From assembly GCA_030446545.1 (NCBI GenBank), contig JAUJNB010000007.1, forward strand, positions 1 to 36,032: a stretch of DNA of 36,032 nucleotides. Direction: 5' to 3'. The position numbers were made by a program, and so were the translations under genes. Positions 25,570 to 34,462 of this stretch are shown here, one piece after another (positions within the stretch are counted from its first letter, which is position 1; each line of letters opens with the position of its first letter). This DNA comes from Acidimicrobiales bacterium. Lineage in GTDB: Bacteria > Actinomycetota > Acidimicrobiia > Acidimicrobiales > CADCSY01. Under the pieces are notes generated by a model. That model had not been told where the DNA came from and made no database searches. It worked only from the letters and a program-made list of their open reading frames with translations.

Positions 25570-27192
25570 GTGGGTTGGTGTCACGAATTCGGTCCTCAGA
25601 TTCTCCCGACCTGTGACCACCCGATGGTGGCGGGGCCGGACGCCTGCTTCTGCCCGCACTGTGACACCGTGTGCAAGGGCCGCTTCGCCGGGTGCGCCGG
25701 CGTGTGGGCCAGGGGCCCCCGGGAGGTGACCGTTCGTGTCCCTCCCTCCGAAGAGCCCTTCCGACGGTCCCGGTCCACGTCCACCATCGACGCTGTGGTG
25801 GCGGCCGACGCCGTCGCCACCGTCGAGGAGGTCCTGCTCGACAAGCTCGTCGACGATCCGGCCCGCGCCACCGCCCGATCCCGGCGTCTCGACCAGCAGC
25901 GTCGGGAGGAGCACGCGCTCGACGAGCACCGGGCCGACGGTCATCCGGCCGACGAGCACCGGGCCGACGAGCGGCCCCCGGCGGTGGACCACCTGATCGA
26001 GCGGGTCCGCCAGCTCGAGACCACCGTCGCCTCCACTACTGCGGCCGCCACCGCGGCCGCCAGTGCCGCGGCCGCAGCCGCAGCCGCAGCCAAGGCGCCC
26101 CGAGCGGTTGCCGTCGACGACCGCACCGCAGCCGTGGTCGGCCAACTCGTCGACAAGGTCCGCCAGCTCGAGACCGCCGCGGCCGCCGCGGCCGAGGTCG
26201 ACGCCAAGCTGCCCCGGCCGGCCCCGGTGCGTCCGGCGGACAACGCCCGGGTGGAGGCCGTGGCCAAGGCGGTGGGCGGCCTGGCCGCCGGCCTCGACCG
26301 ACTGGCCGCCGAGGTCAGCGAGCTGCGCAAGGTTCCCGGTCGCCTCGACCAGTTGGAGCGACAGCGCAGTTCCACCACCGGGACTGCCTCCGACACCCGC
26401 CGTGACCAGGCCGTCGAGCGCCTGGCCGGTGATCTGGCCCGACTGAGCGGCAGGGTCGGCGAGCTCACGGCCACCGTCGGCCGCACCGCGTCCCAACCGG
26501 ACGAACGGGTGGTTCGTCTGGCCGAACGGGTGAAGGGGCTGGAAGCCGGCCAAGCCCGACGAGAGGCGGTGGAGCGTTCTCGGCCGGTGCCGTCGCCGAC
26601 GGCGTCGAACGTCTCCGCCATGGTGGCCCGCCTCGAGCAGCGAACAGAAGAGCTCTCGGCCAGGCTCGCTCCCCTGGACTCGTTGGCCGATCAGGTCCGG
26701 GCCCTGGCGTCGGCCGAACCGACCGACACCCAGGTCGCCGATCGCGTGGAGCGGTTGGCCACCCAGGTCGAGGATCTGGCGTCGGCGGTGCACTCCGGCC
26801 GCTCGTCGACGTCGGTGGCCCCGGTCCAGCAGGGCCAGGGCAACGCCATCGAGAAGACGGTGGGGGAGCTCATGCGCAGCACGGAGCGCCTGTCGGCCCG
26901 CGTGAGCGACCTGGACGAAGTGCCCAAGCGGCTGCAGGCGCTGGAGGCGGTGGAGCATCCCCCGGTCGAGAAGGTCCTGGGCAGCCTGGGCAAGCGCCTC
27001 GATCGGCTCTCCACCCAGGTCGGGGACCTGAAGGGCGTCCCCGACCGGCTCCGGGCCCTCGAGGAGGAGCCCCTGCGGGCCGAGTCGCTCACCCGTGGCT
27101 TGGGGGGCGCCATTGACATGATCGACCAGCTCTCGGCCCAGGTGACGGCCATCCAGGACGCCGACCGCGCCGGCAACGGATCACCGGGGTAG
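25570..27192 (+). CDS. Cysteine-cluster, coiled-coil protein of unknown function
   Basis: I do not recognise this 540-residue protein. Seven cysteines lie in the first 42 residues (4, 15, 26, 28, 31, 35, 42), including CFCPHCDTVC, which resembles a metal-binding ribbon. Residues 110-135 are charged with repeated E-H-R-A-D, and about 160-174 is an Ala tract. From 140 to 530 it is heptad-rich and probably coiled-coil. A 21-residue unit recurs at 243-263, 439-459 and 478-498 with the pattern [DE]RL-x3-V-x-[DE]L-x2-VP-x-RL-x2-LE. There is no membrane segment or signal peptide. The GTG start is supported by the leaderless-type promoter. It stands alone between the glycan locus and the elongation genes and shares a terminator hairpin region with rodA. 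Confidence 0.8.
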   Translation: MGWCHEFGPQILPTCDHPMVAGPDACFCPHCDTVCKGRFAGCAGVWARGPREVTVRVPPSEEPFRRSRSTSTIDAVVAADAVATVEEVLLDKLVDDPARATARSRRLDQQRREEHALDEHRADGHPADEHRADERPPAVDHLIERVRQLETTVASTTAAATAAASAAAAAAAAAKAPRAVAVDDRTAAVVGQLVDKVRQLETAAAAAAEVDAKLPRPAPVRPADNARVEAVAKAVGGLAAGLDRLAAEVSELRKVPGRLDQLERQRSSTTGTASDTRRDQAVERLAGDLARLSGRVGELTATVGRTASQPDERVVRLAERVKGLEAGQARREAVERSRPVPSPTASNVSAMVARLEQRTEELSARLAPLDSLADQVRALASAEPTDTQVADRVERLATQVEDLASAVHSGRSSTSVAPVQQGQGNAIEKTVGELMRSTERLSARVSDLDEVPKRLQALEAVEHPPVEKVLGSLGKRLDRLSTQVGDLKGVPDRLRALEEEPLRAESLTRGLGGAIDMIDQLSAQVTAIQDADRAGNGSPG

Positions 27193-27245
27193 CCAGGCCA
27201 CGCTGGTGCTCCGAGCCGCCTCAGGTGGCGCCGTCCTCTCCGCTC

Positions 27246-27278
27246 ACAGGCCGAGCTCGCTTCGCTCGGTTGGCCTGT
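27246..27278. terminator. Bidirectional terminator-like hairpin
   Basis: ACAGGCC and GGCCTGT pair around an inner CCGAGC/GCTCGG stem in the 85-base gap between two converging genes. It touches the rodA stop. There is no T-run, so the call rests on the strong stem and the tail-to-tail position. Confidence 0.5.
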
Positions 27279-28435
27279 CAGCTGAAGCGTCGCATGTGGA
27301 CGTTGAGCACGAGGCCGAGCGCAGCACAGGTGGTCAGCATCGATGAACCCCCGTAGGAGAGCAGGGGCAGGGGCAGTCCGGTGATGGGCATGATGCCCAT
27401 GCTCATCCCCATGTTCTCGAAAACCTGGAACAACAGCATGGCCAGCACTCCCGCGCACAGCAGGGTGCCGAAGCTGTCCTTGGCCAGCAGGGCGGTGCGC
27501 CAGATCCGCCAGATGACCACGCCGTAGAGCACCACCAGCGTGGCCGAGCCGGCGAATCCCAGTTCCTCGCCCACCACGGTGAAGATGAAGTCGGTCTGCT
27601 GCTCCGGAACGAAGCCCAGCTTGGTCTGGGTGCCCTGGTAGAGCCCGGCCCCGAACAGCCCCCCGGCGCCGATGGCGGTCTCGGCCTGCTCGCCCTGGAA
27701 GCCCGAGGTCCCCCTGGCCGCCTCGTCCGAACTGGCGAAGTCGATGAACCGGTCGCGCTGGTAGTCGTCGACCTGGTCGAAGTGGAACATGGCGACCACC
27801 CCGAGGGCCCCGACGGCCACCAGGGCACCCAGGTGGCGGGCCCGGGCCCCGGCCACCACCATCACCCCGAGCAGCACCGCCACCAGGACCAACATGGAAC
27901 CCATGTCGGGCTGCAACAACACGAGGGCGGCAGGAAGGCCGGCGGCCGCGGCCGACACGACGAAGCGCTGACGGGTGAGCGGGCTCCGCCCGGTCGAGCA
28001 GGTGGCGGCCAGCACGATGATGGTGGTCAGCTTGGCCAGCTCGGCCGGCTGGAGTTGGAACGACCCCAGCGAAAACCACGACTGGGCGCTGTTGACCTCG
28101 GTGCCGAGGGGGGTGAGCACCAGCACGAGGAGGAGGAGGGAGGCGAGGTAGGCCGCGGCGGCGAAGTCGCGGTAGCTGCGGTAGTCGACAACCACCACCA
28201 CGGCCATGACCACCAGCCCCATGACGAGAAAAACGGCCTGGCGCTTCAGGTAGGTGTAGGGGTCCAGTCCGGCCTCGGCCATGCTCGTTCGGGTGGCCGA
28301 GAACACCATGAGACAGCCCAGGCCGGTGATGGCCAGGGCGGCGCCGACCAAGGGCCAGTCCAGATGACGCCAGGGCGCCGAGGGGTCTCGCCGCAGCACG
28401 GCGCCCAGGCCTCGGGAGGCGGCGGTGGTCTGCAT
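27278..28435 (-). CDS. rodA: RodA, SEDS-family peptidoglycan glycosyltransferase
   Basis: This 385-residue polytopic membrane protein polymerises lipid II during lateral or elongation growth together with the class B PBP encoded upstream. About ten hydrophobic segments are present. The large outer loop has SSDEAARG, containing the acidic residue expected for catalysis, then AIGAGGLFGAGLYQGTQTKL and LGFVPEQQTDFIFTVVGEE, the SEDS hallmark. The C-terminal GLPLPLLSYGGSSM is also typical. ATG 28435 overlaps the mrdA stop by one base (TGATG), giving coupled synthesis in a fixed ratio. FtsW is the alternative within the family, but linkage to mreBCD and mrdA identifies RodA. Confidence 0.96.
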   Translation of the reverse strand: MQTTAASRGLGAVLRRDPSAPWRHLDWPLVGAALAITGLGCLMVFSATRTSMAEAGLDPYTYLKRQAVFLVMGLVVMAVVVVVDYRSYRDFAAAAYLASLLLLVLVLTPLGTEVNSAQSWFSLGSFQLQPAELAKLTTIIVLAATCSTGRSPLTRQRFVVSAAAAGLPAALVLLQPDMGSMLVLVAVLLGVMVVAGARARHLGALVAVGALGVVAMFHFDQVDDYQRDRFIDFASSDEAARGTSGFQGEQAETAIGAGGLFGAGLYQGTQTKLGFVPEQQTDFIFTVVGEELGFAGSATLVVLYGVVIWRIWRTALLAKDSFGTLLCAGVLAMLLFQVFENMGMSMGIMPITGLPLPLLSYGGSSMLTTCAALGLVLNVHMRRFS

Positions 28436-30351
28436 CAGGCGAAGCCGCCCGCCACCGGTGCGACCGGCTCAGGCTCCTCCAGACCCGAGAGCGACCCCAA
28501 CACGCTGCGGGCCACGGGGGCCGCCCATCGGGCGCCGAAGCCGGCCCGCTCCATCACCACGCTGATGGCGTAGCGAGGATCGTTGGCGGGCGCGAAGGCG
28601 GCAAAGAGGGCGTCGTCCTCACGGCCTCCACCGGTCTGGGCCGTGCCCGTCTTGCCTGCCACCGGATAGACGTCATGAGGGAAGCCGGCAAAGGCGTTGT
28701 AGGCCGTGCCCTTGGGGTCCGCCGACTGGGTGGCGCCCACCAGCCCCTCGACGATGGGGTCTCGGGCGCCTGCGGGCAGTTCCACCTGGGCGCCCACCCG
28801 GGGCTCGACCTCCCGGATGACGGTGCCGTCCTGGTTCTGGATCCGCAGGGCCAGGTTGGGTTGGTAACGAGTACCCCCGGTGGCGAAGGTGGCGTAGGCG
28901 TTGGCCAGTTGGATGGGCGTCACCGCCACGTCACCCTGACCGATGGAGACGTTGACGTTGTCGCCGATGAACCAGTCGCCGGTGAGGAAGGCGTCGGGGT
29001 TGGCTTCGTACTGGGCGGCCCGCACTGCGGGGCTGGCCAGGCGTCCGGCCGCCTCCACCGGCAGCCCCACCCCCGTCCGGGTCCCGAAGCCGAGCAGCTC
29101 GGCCATGTCCTGCATGGGGGTCTTGCCCAGGCGCTCCCGTTGTTGCCAGAAGCGGGCGCCGAGGGAGTAGAAGTACACGTCGCTCGAGACGGTGACCGCT
29201 TCGCTGAGGGCCACCTCCCCCGAGGGAGCGGCCCCGGCATTTTGGACCCGGCAACGCCGGACGCAGTCGGGGATGATGAAGAAGCCCGGGTCGTTGATGA
29301 CCGTGTCGGGCGTGACGAGCCCGGTCTCCAGCCCGGCCAGGGCGGTGACCAGCTTCCACGTGGAGCCGGGCGCGTACTGCCCGAGCAGGGCCCGATTGAC
29401 GAAGGGGGTCCCCTGAGCCGGGTCGTTGAGCCCGGCGAACTGCTCGGGCGTGATCTCGTAGACGAAGTCCGCCGGGAAGAAGGTGGGCCACGAAGCCATG
29501 GCCGTCACCGTGCCCTCCCGGACATCGAGGACCACGGTGGACCCGCCGTCGATCACCGCCTCACCGGTTTCGGGGTCCCGCCGTCCCTGGGTCTGGGCCA
29601 TGCCCTGGGCCAGGGCCTCCTCGGCCACCTGCTGGGCCTCGAGGTCGATCGACAGGACCACGTCGTCGCCCTGGACGGGCTCACGCCGGCTGAGCTCTCG
29701 GATGGGCACGCCCTGGGCGTCGACCTCGAGGGTCACCTCGCCGTCGACCCCCCGCAGATCGTCCTCGAAGGCCCGCTCGATGCCGTCCTTGCCGATGCGC
29801 GAGGCGCGGCGATACCCGCCGGGCTCGCCGGGCCCGCCCGCCGCGGCCAACTCGTCGGCGTTGATGGCACCCACGTAGCCGAGCACGTGGGCGGCCAGGC
29901 TGGCGTGGGGATAGTCCCGCACCGCCAGTTGGAGGGCGTCGACCCCGGGGAGCTCGCTCTGGCGCTCGCGCACCTCGATCAGCACCTCCTCATCGACACC
30001 CTCCACCACGGGCACGGGGGCGAAGGGACCGAGGCTGGTGTCGTCGAGGGCCGCCTCCAACAACGAGGGAGGCTGGTCGACGATCGCCCCCAGGCGGATG
30101 AACACGCTCTTGCGCTCGTCGTCGTCGAGAGTGTTGAGCTCGGCCCGGTCGACGGTGACCACGTTCGAGGCCCGGTTGGCCACCAGTACCTCGCCGTTGC
30201 GGTCGAGGATGCGACCGCGAGGTGCCGGCAGGGGTACGACCCGGCGTTGGTTGCGCTCGGCCGCCAGCTCGTGCTCACCGGCGGTGAGCACCTGCAGGAA
30301 CCACAGGCGGGCGACCAGGGCAGCGAAGAGCGACACCGCCACCACGGCCAC
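28435..30351 (-). CDS. mrdA: Penicillin-binding protein 2 (class B transpeptidase)
   Basis: MrdA cross-links peptidoglycan in the elongasome with RodA. With GTG 30351 the protein has 638 residues: a membrane anchor at about 1-22, the pedestal domain with PRGRILDRNGEVL (44-56), then the transpeptidase. Active-site Ser 330 and Lys 333 lie in PGSTWK, S-S-D (389-391) fills the SxN position, and KTGT is at 567-570. The GTG start gives an unusually short N-terminus. An ATG at 30386 overlaps the mreD stop (ATGA) in another frame. One extra C in the C5 run at 30369-30373 would join it to this frame as M-T-T-D-S-P-R-L-R-L-G-I-V, the expected N-terminus. The real start is therefore probably 30386 with a sequence or genuine one-base deletion. 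Confidence 0.95.
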   Translation of the reverse strand: MAVVAVSLFAALVARLWFLQVLTAGEHELAAERNQRRVVPLPAPRGRILDRNGEVLVANRASNVVTVDRAELNTLDDDERKSVFIRLGAIVDQPPSLLEAALDDTSLGPFAPVPVVEGVDEEVLIEVRERQSELPGVDALQLAVRDYPHASLAAHVLGYVGAINADELAAAGGPGEPGGYRRASRIGKDGIERAFEDDLRGVDGEVTLEVDAQGVPIRELSRREPVQGDDVVLSIDLEAQQVAEEALAQGMAQTQGRRDPETGEAVIDGGSTVVLDVREGTVTAMASWPTFFPADFVYEITPEQFAGLNDPAQGTPFVNRALLGQYAPGSTWKLVTALAGLETGLVTPDTVINDPGFFIIPDCVRRCRVQNAGAAPSGEVALSEAVTVSSDVYFYSLGARFWQQRERLGKTPMQDMAELLGFGTRTGVGLPVEAAGRLASPAVRAAQYEANPDAFLTGDWFIGDNVNVSIGQGDVAVTPIQLANAYATFATGGTRYQPNLALRIQNQDGTVIREVEPRVGAQVELPAGARDPIVEGLVGATQSADPKGTAYNAFAGFPHDVYPVAGKTGTAQTGGGREDDALFAAFAPANDPRYAISVVMERAGFGARWAAPVARSVLGSLSGLEEPEPVAPVAGGFA

Positions 30352-30382
30352 GATGCCGAGGCGTAGGCGGGGGAGTCCGTCG

Positions 30383-30889
30383 TCATGGGAGGACGGGGCC
30401 GGACACGGTGCGGGCGGCGACGGCCCAGCGCATCATCCGGAGGGCGAAGGGGCTGAGGACGGCGTTCAGGACCCCCACCATGGCGGCGACGGTGGCCAGA
30501 CGCAACGACACCAGGTGCTCCTGGCCGAGCACCAGCCCGAGGGCGGCGAACAGGACCACGCCGCCGGCGCTGGCCACTGCGGTGGTGAGCACGGGAATCC
30601 ACCGCCCGGCGTGCAGGATGGTCGAGCCGAAGGCCCCCACGGCGTACGCCACCAGGCTGTAGGCCAGGGCCGACAGCCCGAAGGGCGTCTGCAGGAAGCA
30701 ATCAGCCAGCAGGCCGGTGCCGAAGCCGATCGCCGCGCCCCGCTCGGCCCCGCTGCTGAGACCGGCCGCGATGGCCAGGAGCAACAGGACGTCGGCGGCC
30801 ACGCCGAGGACCCGGAGCTGGGGGAACACCGCAGTGTGGAGCACCACGGCTGCGAGCAGCACCGGCGGCAGGCGCGTGGCGGCGGTCAT
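30383..30889 (-). CDS. mreD: MreD, rod-shape-determining membrane protein
   Basis: A 168-residue protein with about five hydrophobic segments, the normal size and topology of MreD, which links MreC to the peptidoglycan synthases in the membrane. Residues G-F-G-T-G-L-L-A-D-C-F-L-Q-T-P-F-G match the family core. The ATG at 30889 is chosen because the frame upstream to 31051 reads Trp/Pro/Ser-rich antisense-like sequence inside mreC. The start lies 10 bases after the mreC stop, and the stop overlaps a possible mrdA ATG. Sequence conservation in MreD is low, so identity rests on topology and gene order. Confidence 0.9.
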   Translation of the reverse strand: MTAATRLPPVLLAAVVLHTAVFPQLRVLGVAADVLLLLAIAAGLSSGAERGAAIGFGTGLLADCFLQTPFGLSALAYSLVAYAVGAFGSTILHAGRWIPVLTTAVASAGGVVLFAALGLVLGQEHLVSLRLATVAAMVGVLNAVLSPFALRMMRWAVAARTVSGPVLP

Positions 30890-30899
30890 GTGGAAGTGG

Positions 30900-31734
30900 T
30901 CATCGGGGCCGGGTCTGGAGCACCGACACCAGCCGGAGCTGGGCCAGGTCGGCCACGGGGCGGACCTCGACCCGGCGCTGGAGCTGACCGGGGGCGACCT
31001 CGGCCAGGGCCACCCGACCGAGGGGGATGTCGGGAGGAAAGACGCTGCCACCGAGCCCGTCGGTCACCACGAGCTCCAGGACGTCGACGTCGGCGGCGGC
31101 ATCCACGAAGTCGAGGGAGAGGGGCACTCCGGGTCCCTCGCCCGACGCCACTGCCACCTCCGACGACCTCGACAGGCGTACGCCCACGGCCGAGGCCGGG
31201 TCGGTGATCAGGCGTACCGTGGAGCGCGTCCCCGACACGCCCACGATGCGACCGACCAGGCCGGCGCCGGTCACCACGGGCATGTCGACGGCGACACCCT
31301 GGTCGGCGCCCTGGTCGAGCTCGATGGTCTGCTCGAAGTTGGAGATGGGGGTGGAGACCACCCGGGCGTTCACCCGGGGGAGGTCGCCGGCGAAGTCGAG
31401 CTCGAGCAGTTGGCGGGCCTCGGCCAACTCCCTCCTCGGCGCCCTCGTCGCGCAGCTCCGACCCCTCCATCTCGGCGATGCGGGCCCGCAACGTGGCGTT
31501 CTCCTCCTCCAGCTTGCCGTAGCCGGTGACCCCCGCCAGGGCGTCGCCCAGAGGGTCGAGCACCGTGGCCGCCGCCGATCGAACGGGGGACAGGGTGTCG
31601 GCGGCGCCGTCGCGCAGCGAGCCGATGAGCCCGGCCCCGTCACCCCGGAAGTCGAGGGTGATGACCGTGATCGACGTGAGGATGAGGAAGACGAGGATCA
31701 GGCGGGAATGACCACCCCGCCGGGAGAGCGCCAC
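30900..31734 (-). pseudogene. mreC: MreC, rod-shape-determining protein, frameshifted
   Basis: The N-terminal frame from GTG 31734 (GGAGG eight bases upstream) gives a membrane anchor LILVFLILTSITVITL at about 12-27. A coiled-coil helix follows: LEEENATLRARIAEMEGSEL. The family continues in another frame from about 31430 with ELAEARQLLELDF, VVSTPISNFEQTIELD, the two-barrel core VVTGAGLVGRIVGV and LITDPASAVGVRL, ending at 30900. Removing one C from CCC at 31430-31432 joins the two into about 277 residues, a normal MreC. Because mreC is expected to be needed for elongation, a sequencing error is more likely than true loss, but the sequence as given encodes a truncated protein. Confidence 0.88.
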
Positions 31735-31749
31735 GGCACTGCCTCCCGG

Positions 31750-32787
<1,038 letters not shown>

Positions 32788-32823
32788 GGGCTCGGGCCTC
32801 CGAACCGGGAGGGCAATGAGGCC

Positions 32824-32852
32824 AGGCTAGGTGTCCACCACCGCGCCCACAA
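32824..32852 (-). promoter_or_regulatory. Putative promoter of the mreB operon
   Basis: On the minus strand TTGTGG (32852-32847) and TAGCCT (32829-32824) are separated by exactly 17 bases and resemble a housekeeping sigma promoter. Transcription would start near 32817, giving a leader of about 30 bases that contains the GGAGG of mreB. It lies in the 91-base gap after ndk. Confidence 0.5.
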
Positions 32853-32878
32853 GCCGGGGCGCCGGGCCGGGACGAGGA

Positions 32879-33292
32879 TCAGGCCAGGGCGGGGAAGAAC
32901 AGGGCGATCTCGCGGGTGGCCGAGGCCGTCGCATCGGAGCCGTGGACCAGGTTCTCGGCCACTTGGAGCCCGAGATCGCCGCGGATGGTGCCGGGTGGCG
33001 ACTGGGCGGGATCAGTGGCGCCGATGAGGATGCGCACCACCTGCCAGGTGTCGTCTCCCGGGCCTTCGACCACCGCGACCAGGGAGGGGCTGCGGGTGAT
33101 GAAGGCCACCAGATCGGCGAAGAAGGGCCGGTTCTCGTGCTCGGCGTAGTGGTGCCGGGCCGTCTCGGTATCGATCGTACGCAACTCCAGGGCCACGAGG
33201 CGCAGACCCTTGCGCTCCAGCCGGTGCAGGATCTCCCCCGTCAGGCCGCGCTCGACCGCATCGGGCTTGCAGATAACCAAGGTCCGGCTCAT
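32879..33292 (-). CDS. ndk: Nucleoside diphosphate kinase
   Basis: Ndk transfers phosphate between nucleoside di- and triphosphates through a histidine intermediate. The 137-residue length is standard. [13 protein letters not shown] (4-16) is the N-terminal signature, and His 117 in [16 protein letters not shown] is the phosphorylated residue. Arg 87, Thr 93 and Arg 104 positions also appear conserved. ATG 33292 is chosen because the in-frame extension to 33361 is made of the hairpin repeat and non-conserved bases. Its place between folC and mreB follows the actinobacterial order. Confidence 0.97.
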   Translation of the reverse strand: MSRTLVICKPDAVERGLTGEILHRLERKGLRLVALELRTIDTETARHHYAEHENRPFFADLVAFITRSPSLVAVVEGPGDDTWQVVRILIGATDPAQSPPGTIRGDLGLQVAENLVHGSDATASATREIALFFPALA

Positions 33293-33324
33293 AGCCCCCG
33301 AGGATACTCCGCCTCCTACGTCTT

Positions 33325-33367
33325 CTTGCGTCTGGAACCGGCACCTGCTGCCGGTCTGCAACGCAAG
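33325..33367. repeat. Palindromic hairpin repeat, copy 1
   Basis: CTTGCGT and ACGCAAG close the element; inside, ACCGGCA and TGCCGGT flank the loop CCTGC, with unpaired CTGGA and CTGCA between stems. Copy 2 at 34359-34400 differs by one substitution and one missing T, in the same orientation. Similarity continues weakly for about 20 bases on the left. This copy begins seven bases after the stop of the AbiEi-type gene and could serve as its terminator. Confidence 0.85.
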
Positions 33368-33373
33368 TACCGG

Positions 33374-34327
33374 TTAGCGGGCAGCGAAGGCGGCGGTCAC
33401 CCGCCCGATGATGATCTCCGGACGGTGGATCAGGTCTTCCCAGGTGAAGCGCAGGATCGTCCAACCGGCCAGCACCAGCCGGTTCTGCCGGTCGAGGTCG
33501 GCCTGACGACGTTGCCGACCGCTGCGCCACTGGTCGCTGTCGCACTCGATGGCGATGCGCAGGTCGGGGTAGGCGAGGTCGACCCGGGCGACGAAGACGC
33601 CCGATGGCGTGCACACCACGTGCTCGAAGGTGGGGGTTCGGAGGCCGGCCCGCACGAGCAGGCGCCCGACCCGACGTTCGAACTCGCCGGTCGGCGGTTG
33701 GGAGTCTCCAAGGCGTTTCTCCAGGAGGGGGCGGAGCACGCCCACCCCCCGACGTCCCCGCCGAGCCACCTGGATGAACCGGTCTCGGACCGCCTCTGAT
33801 GTCGTGAGCTGGCGTCGGAGGGCGTCGTCGAAGGCCTGTTCCACCTTGTGGCGGTGCACGACGGCGCCGAGGTCGATCAAGGTCCGCTCGATGGACGTGG
33901 TCGGGATCGCCGACCGTTCGCTGCGGTCGCAAGCACCGAGGTCGGTGCTCTCGTGCACGCAGACTGCGGGCCTGGGGCGACGAAGCCACCGAGGAGCGGT
34001 GACCTCCACAATGCCGGGACGGAAGCCGTCGAGGCCCCACAGGGCGGCTGCCGTGCGATGTGAAGCCAAAGCCGGGTCCCCCTCGGTGAGACAGGCGACC
34101 AGGACCCGTTGGTGCCAAGTGACCGGTGCTCCGGCGAAGCGGTACACCTCTGGCGCGGCAACGACCAGAGCGCCCTCCTCGATCCGTCGGTACATGGTCC
34201 GTTCGCTGACTCCGGCGTCAAGCAGTTGATTCCTGGTCACCACCCCGTGACGATCACAAGCATGGATGGAGAGGTAGTTCTCGGCGAGCAGCCTCATGCC
34301 GTGTATTTCAATCATGGGGTGAGACAT
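33374..34327 (-). CDS. AbiEi-type winged-helix plus DUF559 (VSR-like) protein
   Basis: The product (about 317 residues) has an N-terminal winged helix of the AbiEi antitoxin type: GVVTRNQLLDAGVSERTMYR, then GALVVAAPEVYRFAG and SHRTAAALWGLDGF. Its C-terminal domain carries VDLAYPDLRIAIECDSDQW and AGWTILRFTWEDL, the DUF559 pattern related to very-short-patch-repair nucleases, with D and E-x-D as probable metal ligands. Such proteins are common as singletons in Actinobacteria and usually lack an AbiEii toxin partner; none is seen here. ATG 34327, 34315 and 34297 are all possible starts and none has a clear ribosome site. Two copies of a hairpin repeat flank the gene. It takes the place between folC and ndk where Streptomyces has a small membrane gene, and looks inserted. 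Confidence 0.8.
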   Translation of the reverse strand: MSHPMIEIHGMRLLAENYLSIHACDRHGVVTRNQLLDAGVSERTMYRRIEEGALVVAAPEVYRFAGAPVTWHQRVLVACLTEGDPALASHRTAAALWGLDGFRPGIVEVTAPRWLRRPRPAVCVHESTDLGACDRSERSAIPTTSIERTLIDLGAVVHRHKVEQAFDDALRRQLTTSEAVRDRFIQVARRGRRGVGVLRPLLEKRLGDSQPPTGEFERRVGRLLVRAGLRTPTFEHVVCTPSGVFVARVDLAYPDLRIAIECDSDQWRSGRQRRQADLDRQNRLVLAGWTILRFTWEDLIHRPEIIIGRVTAAFAAR

Positions 34328-34358
34328 CGAAGTCGGATCGACCGCCTCCCTCCTCGTT

Positions 34359-34400
34359 CTTGCGTCTGGAGCCGGCACCTGCTGCCGGCTGCAACGCAAG
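34359..34400. repeat. Palindromic hairpin repeat, copy 2
   Basis: Same element as 33325-33367 (CTTGCGT outer stem, GCCGGCA / TGCCGGC inner stem, CCTGC loop). It lies between the folC stop and the start of the AbiEi-type gene, 32 bases before the ATG at 34327. The two copies are about 1 kb apart and in direct orientation. Confidence 0.85.
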
Positions 34401-34424
34401 AACGGCCGGGGGCCGGGAAGACCA

Positions 34425-34446
34425 GGGGGGTGGGGGGAGGGACGGG
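34425..34446 (+). other. Potential G-quadruplex tract
   Basis: Plus strand runs of 6, 6, 3 and 3 guanines are separated by T, A and AC, which meets the usual four-tract rule. It lies just past the folC stop, so the folC transcript carries the C-rich strand. A structure would form in DNA rather than in the folC mRNA. Confidence 0.45.
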
Positions 34447-34462
34447 CCGTGGGCAGGAGCGG

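Noticed and set aside
28675..30366. Plus-strand open frame of 563 codons opposite mrdA
   Set aside because: It is the complement of a conserved penicillin-binding protein and reads as low-complexity Gly/Asp/His sequence without motifs.
31430..31432. Programmed frameshift in mreC
   Set aside because: There is no slippery heptamer, no downstream stem that stands out, and MreC is not known to use frameshifting. An indel or sequence error is simpler.
33325..34400. CRISPR array
   Set aside because: Only two repeat copies exist, about 1 kb apart, with a protein gene between them. There are no regularly spaced spacers and no cas genes.
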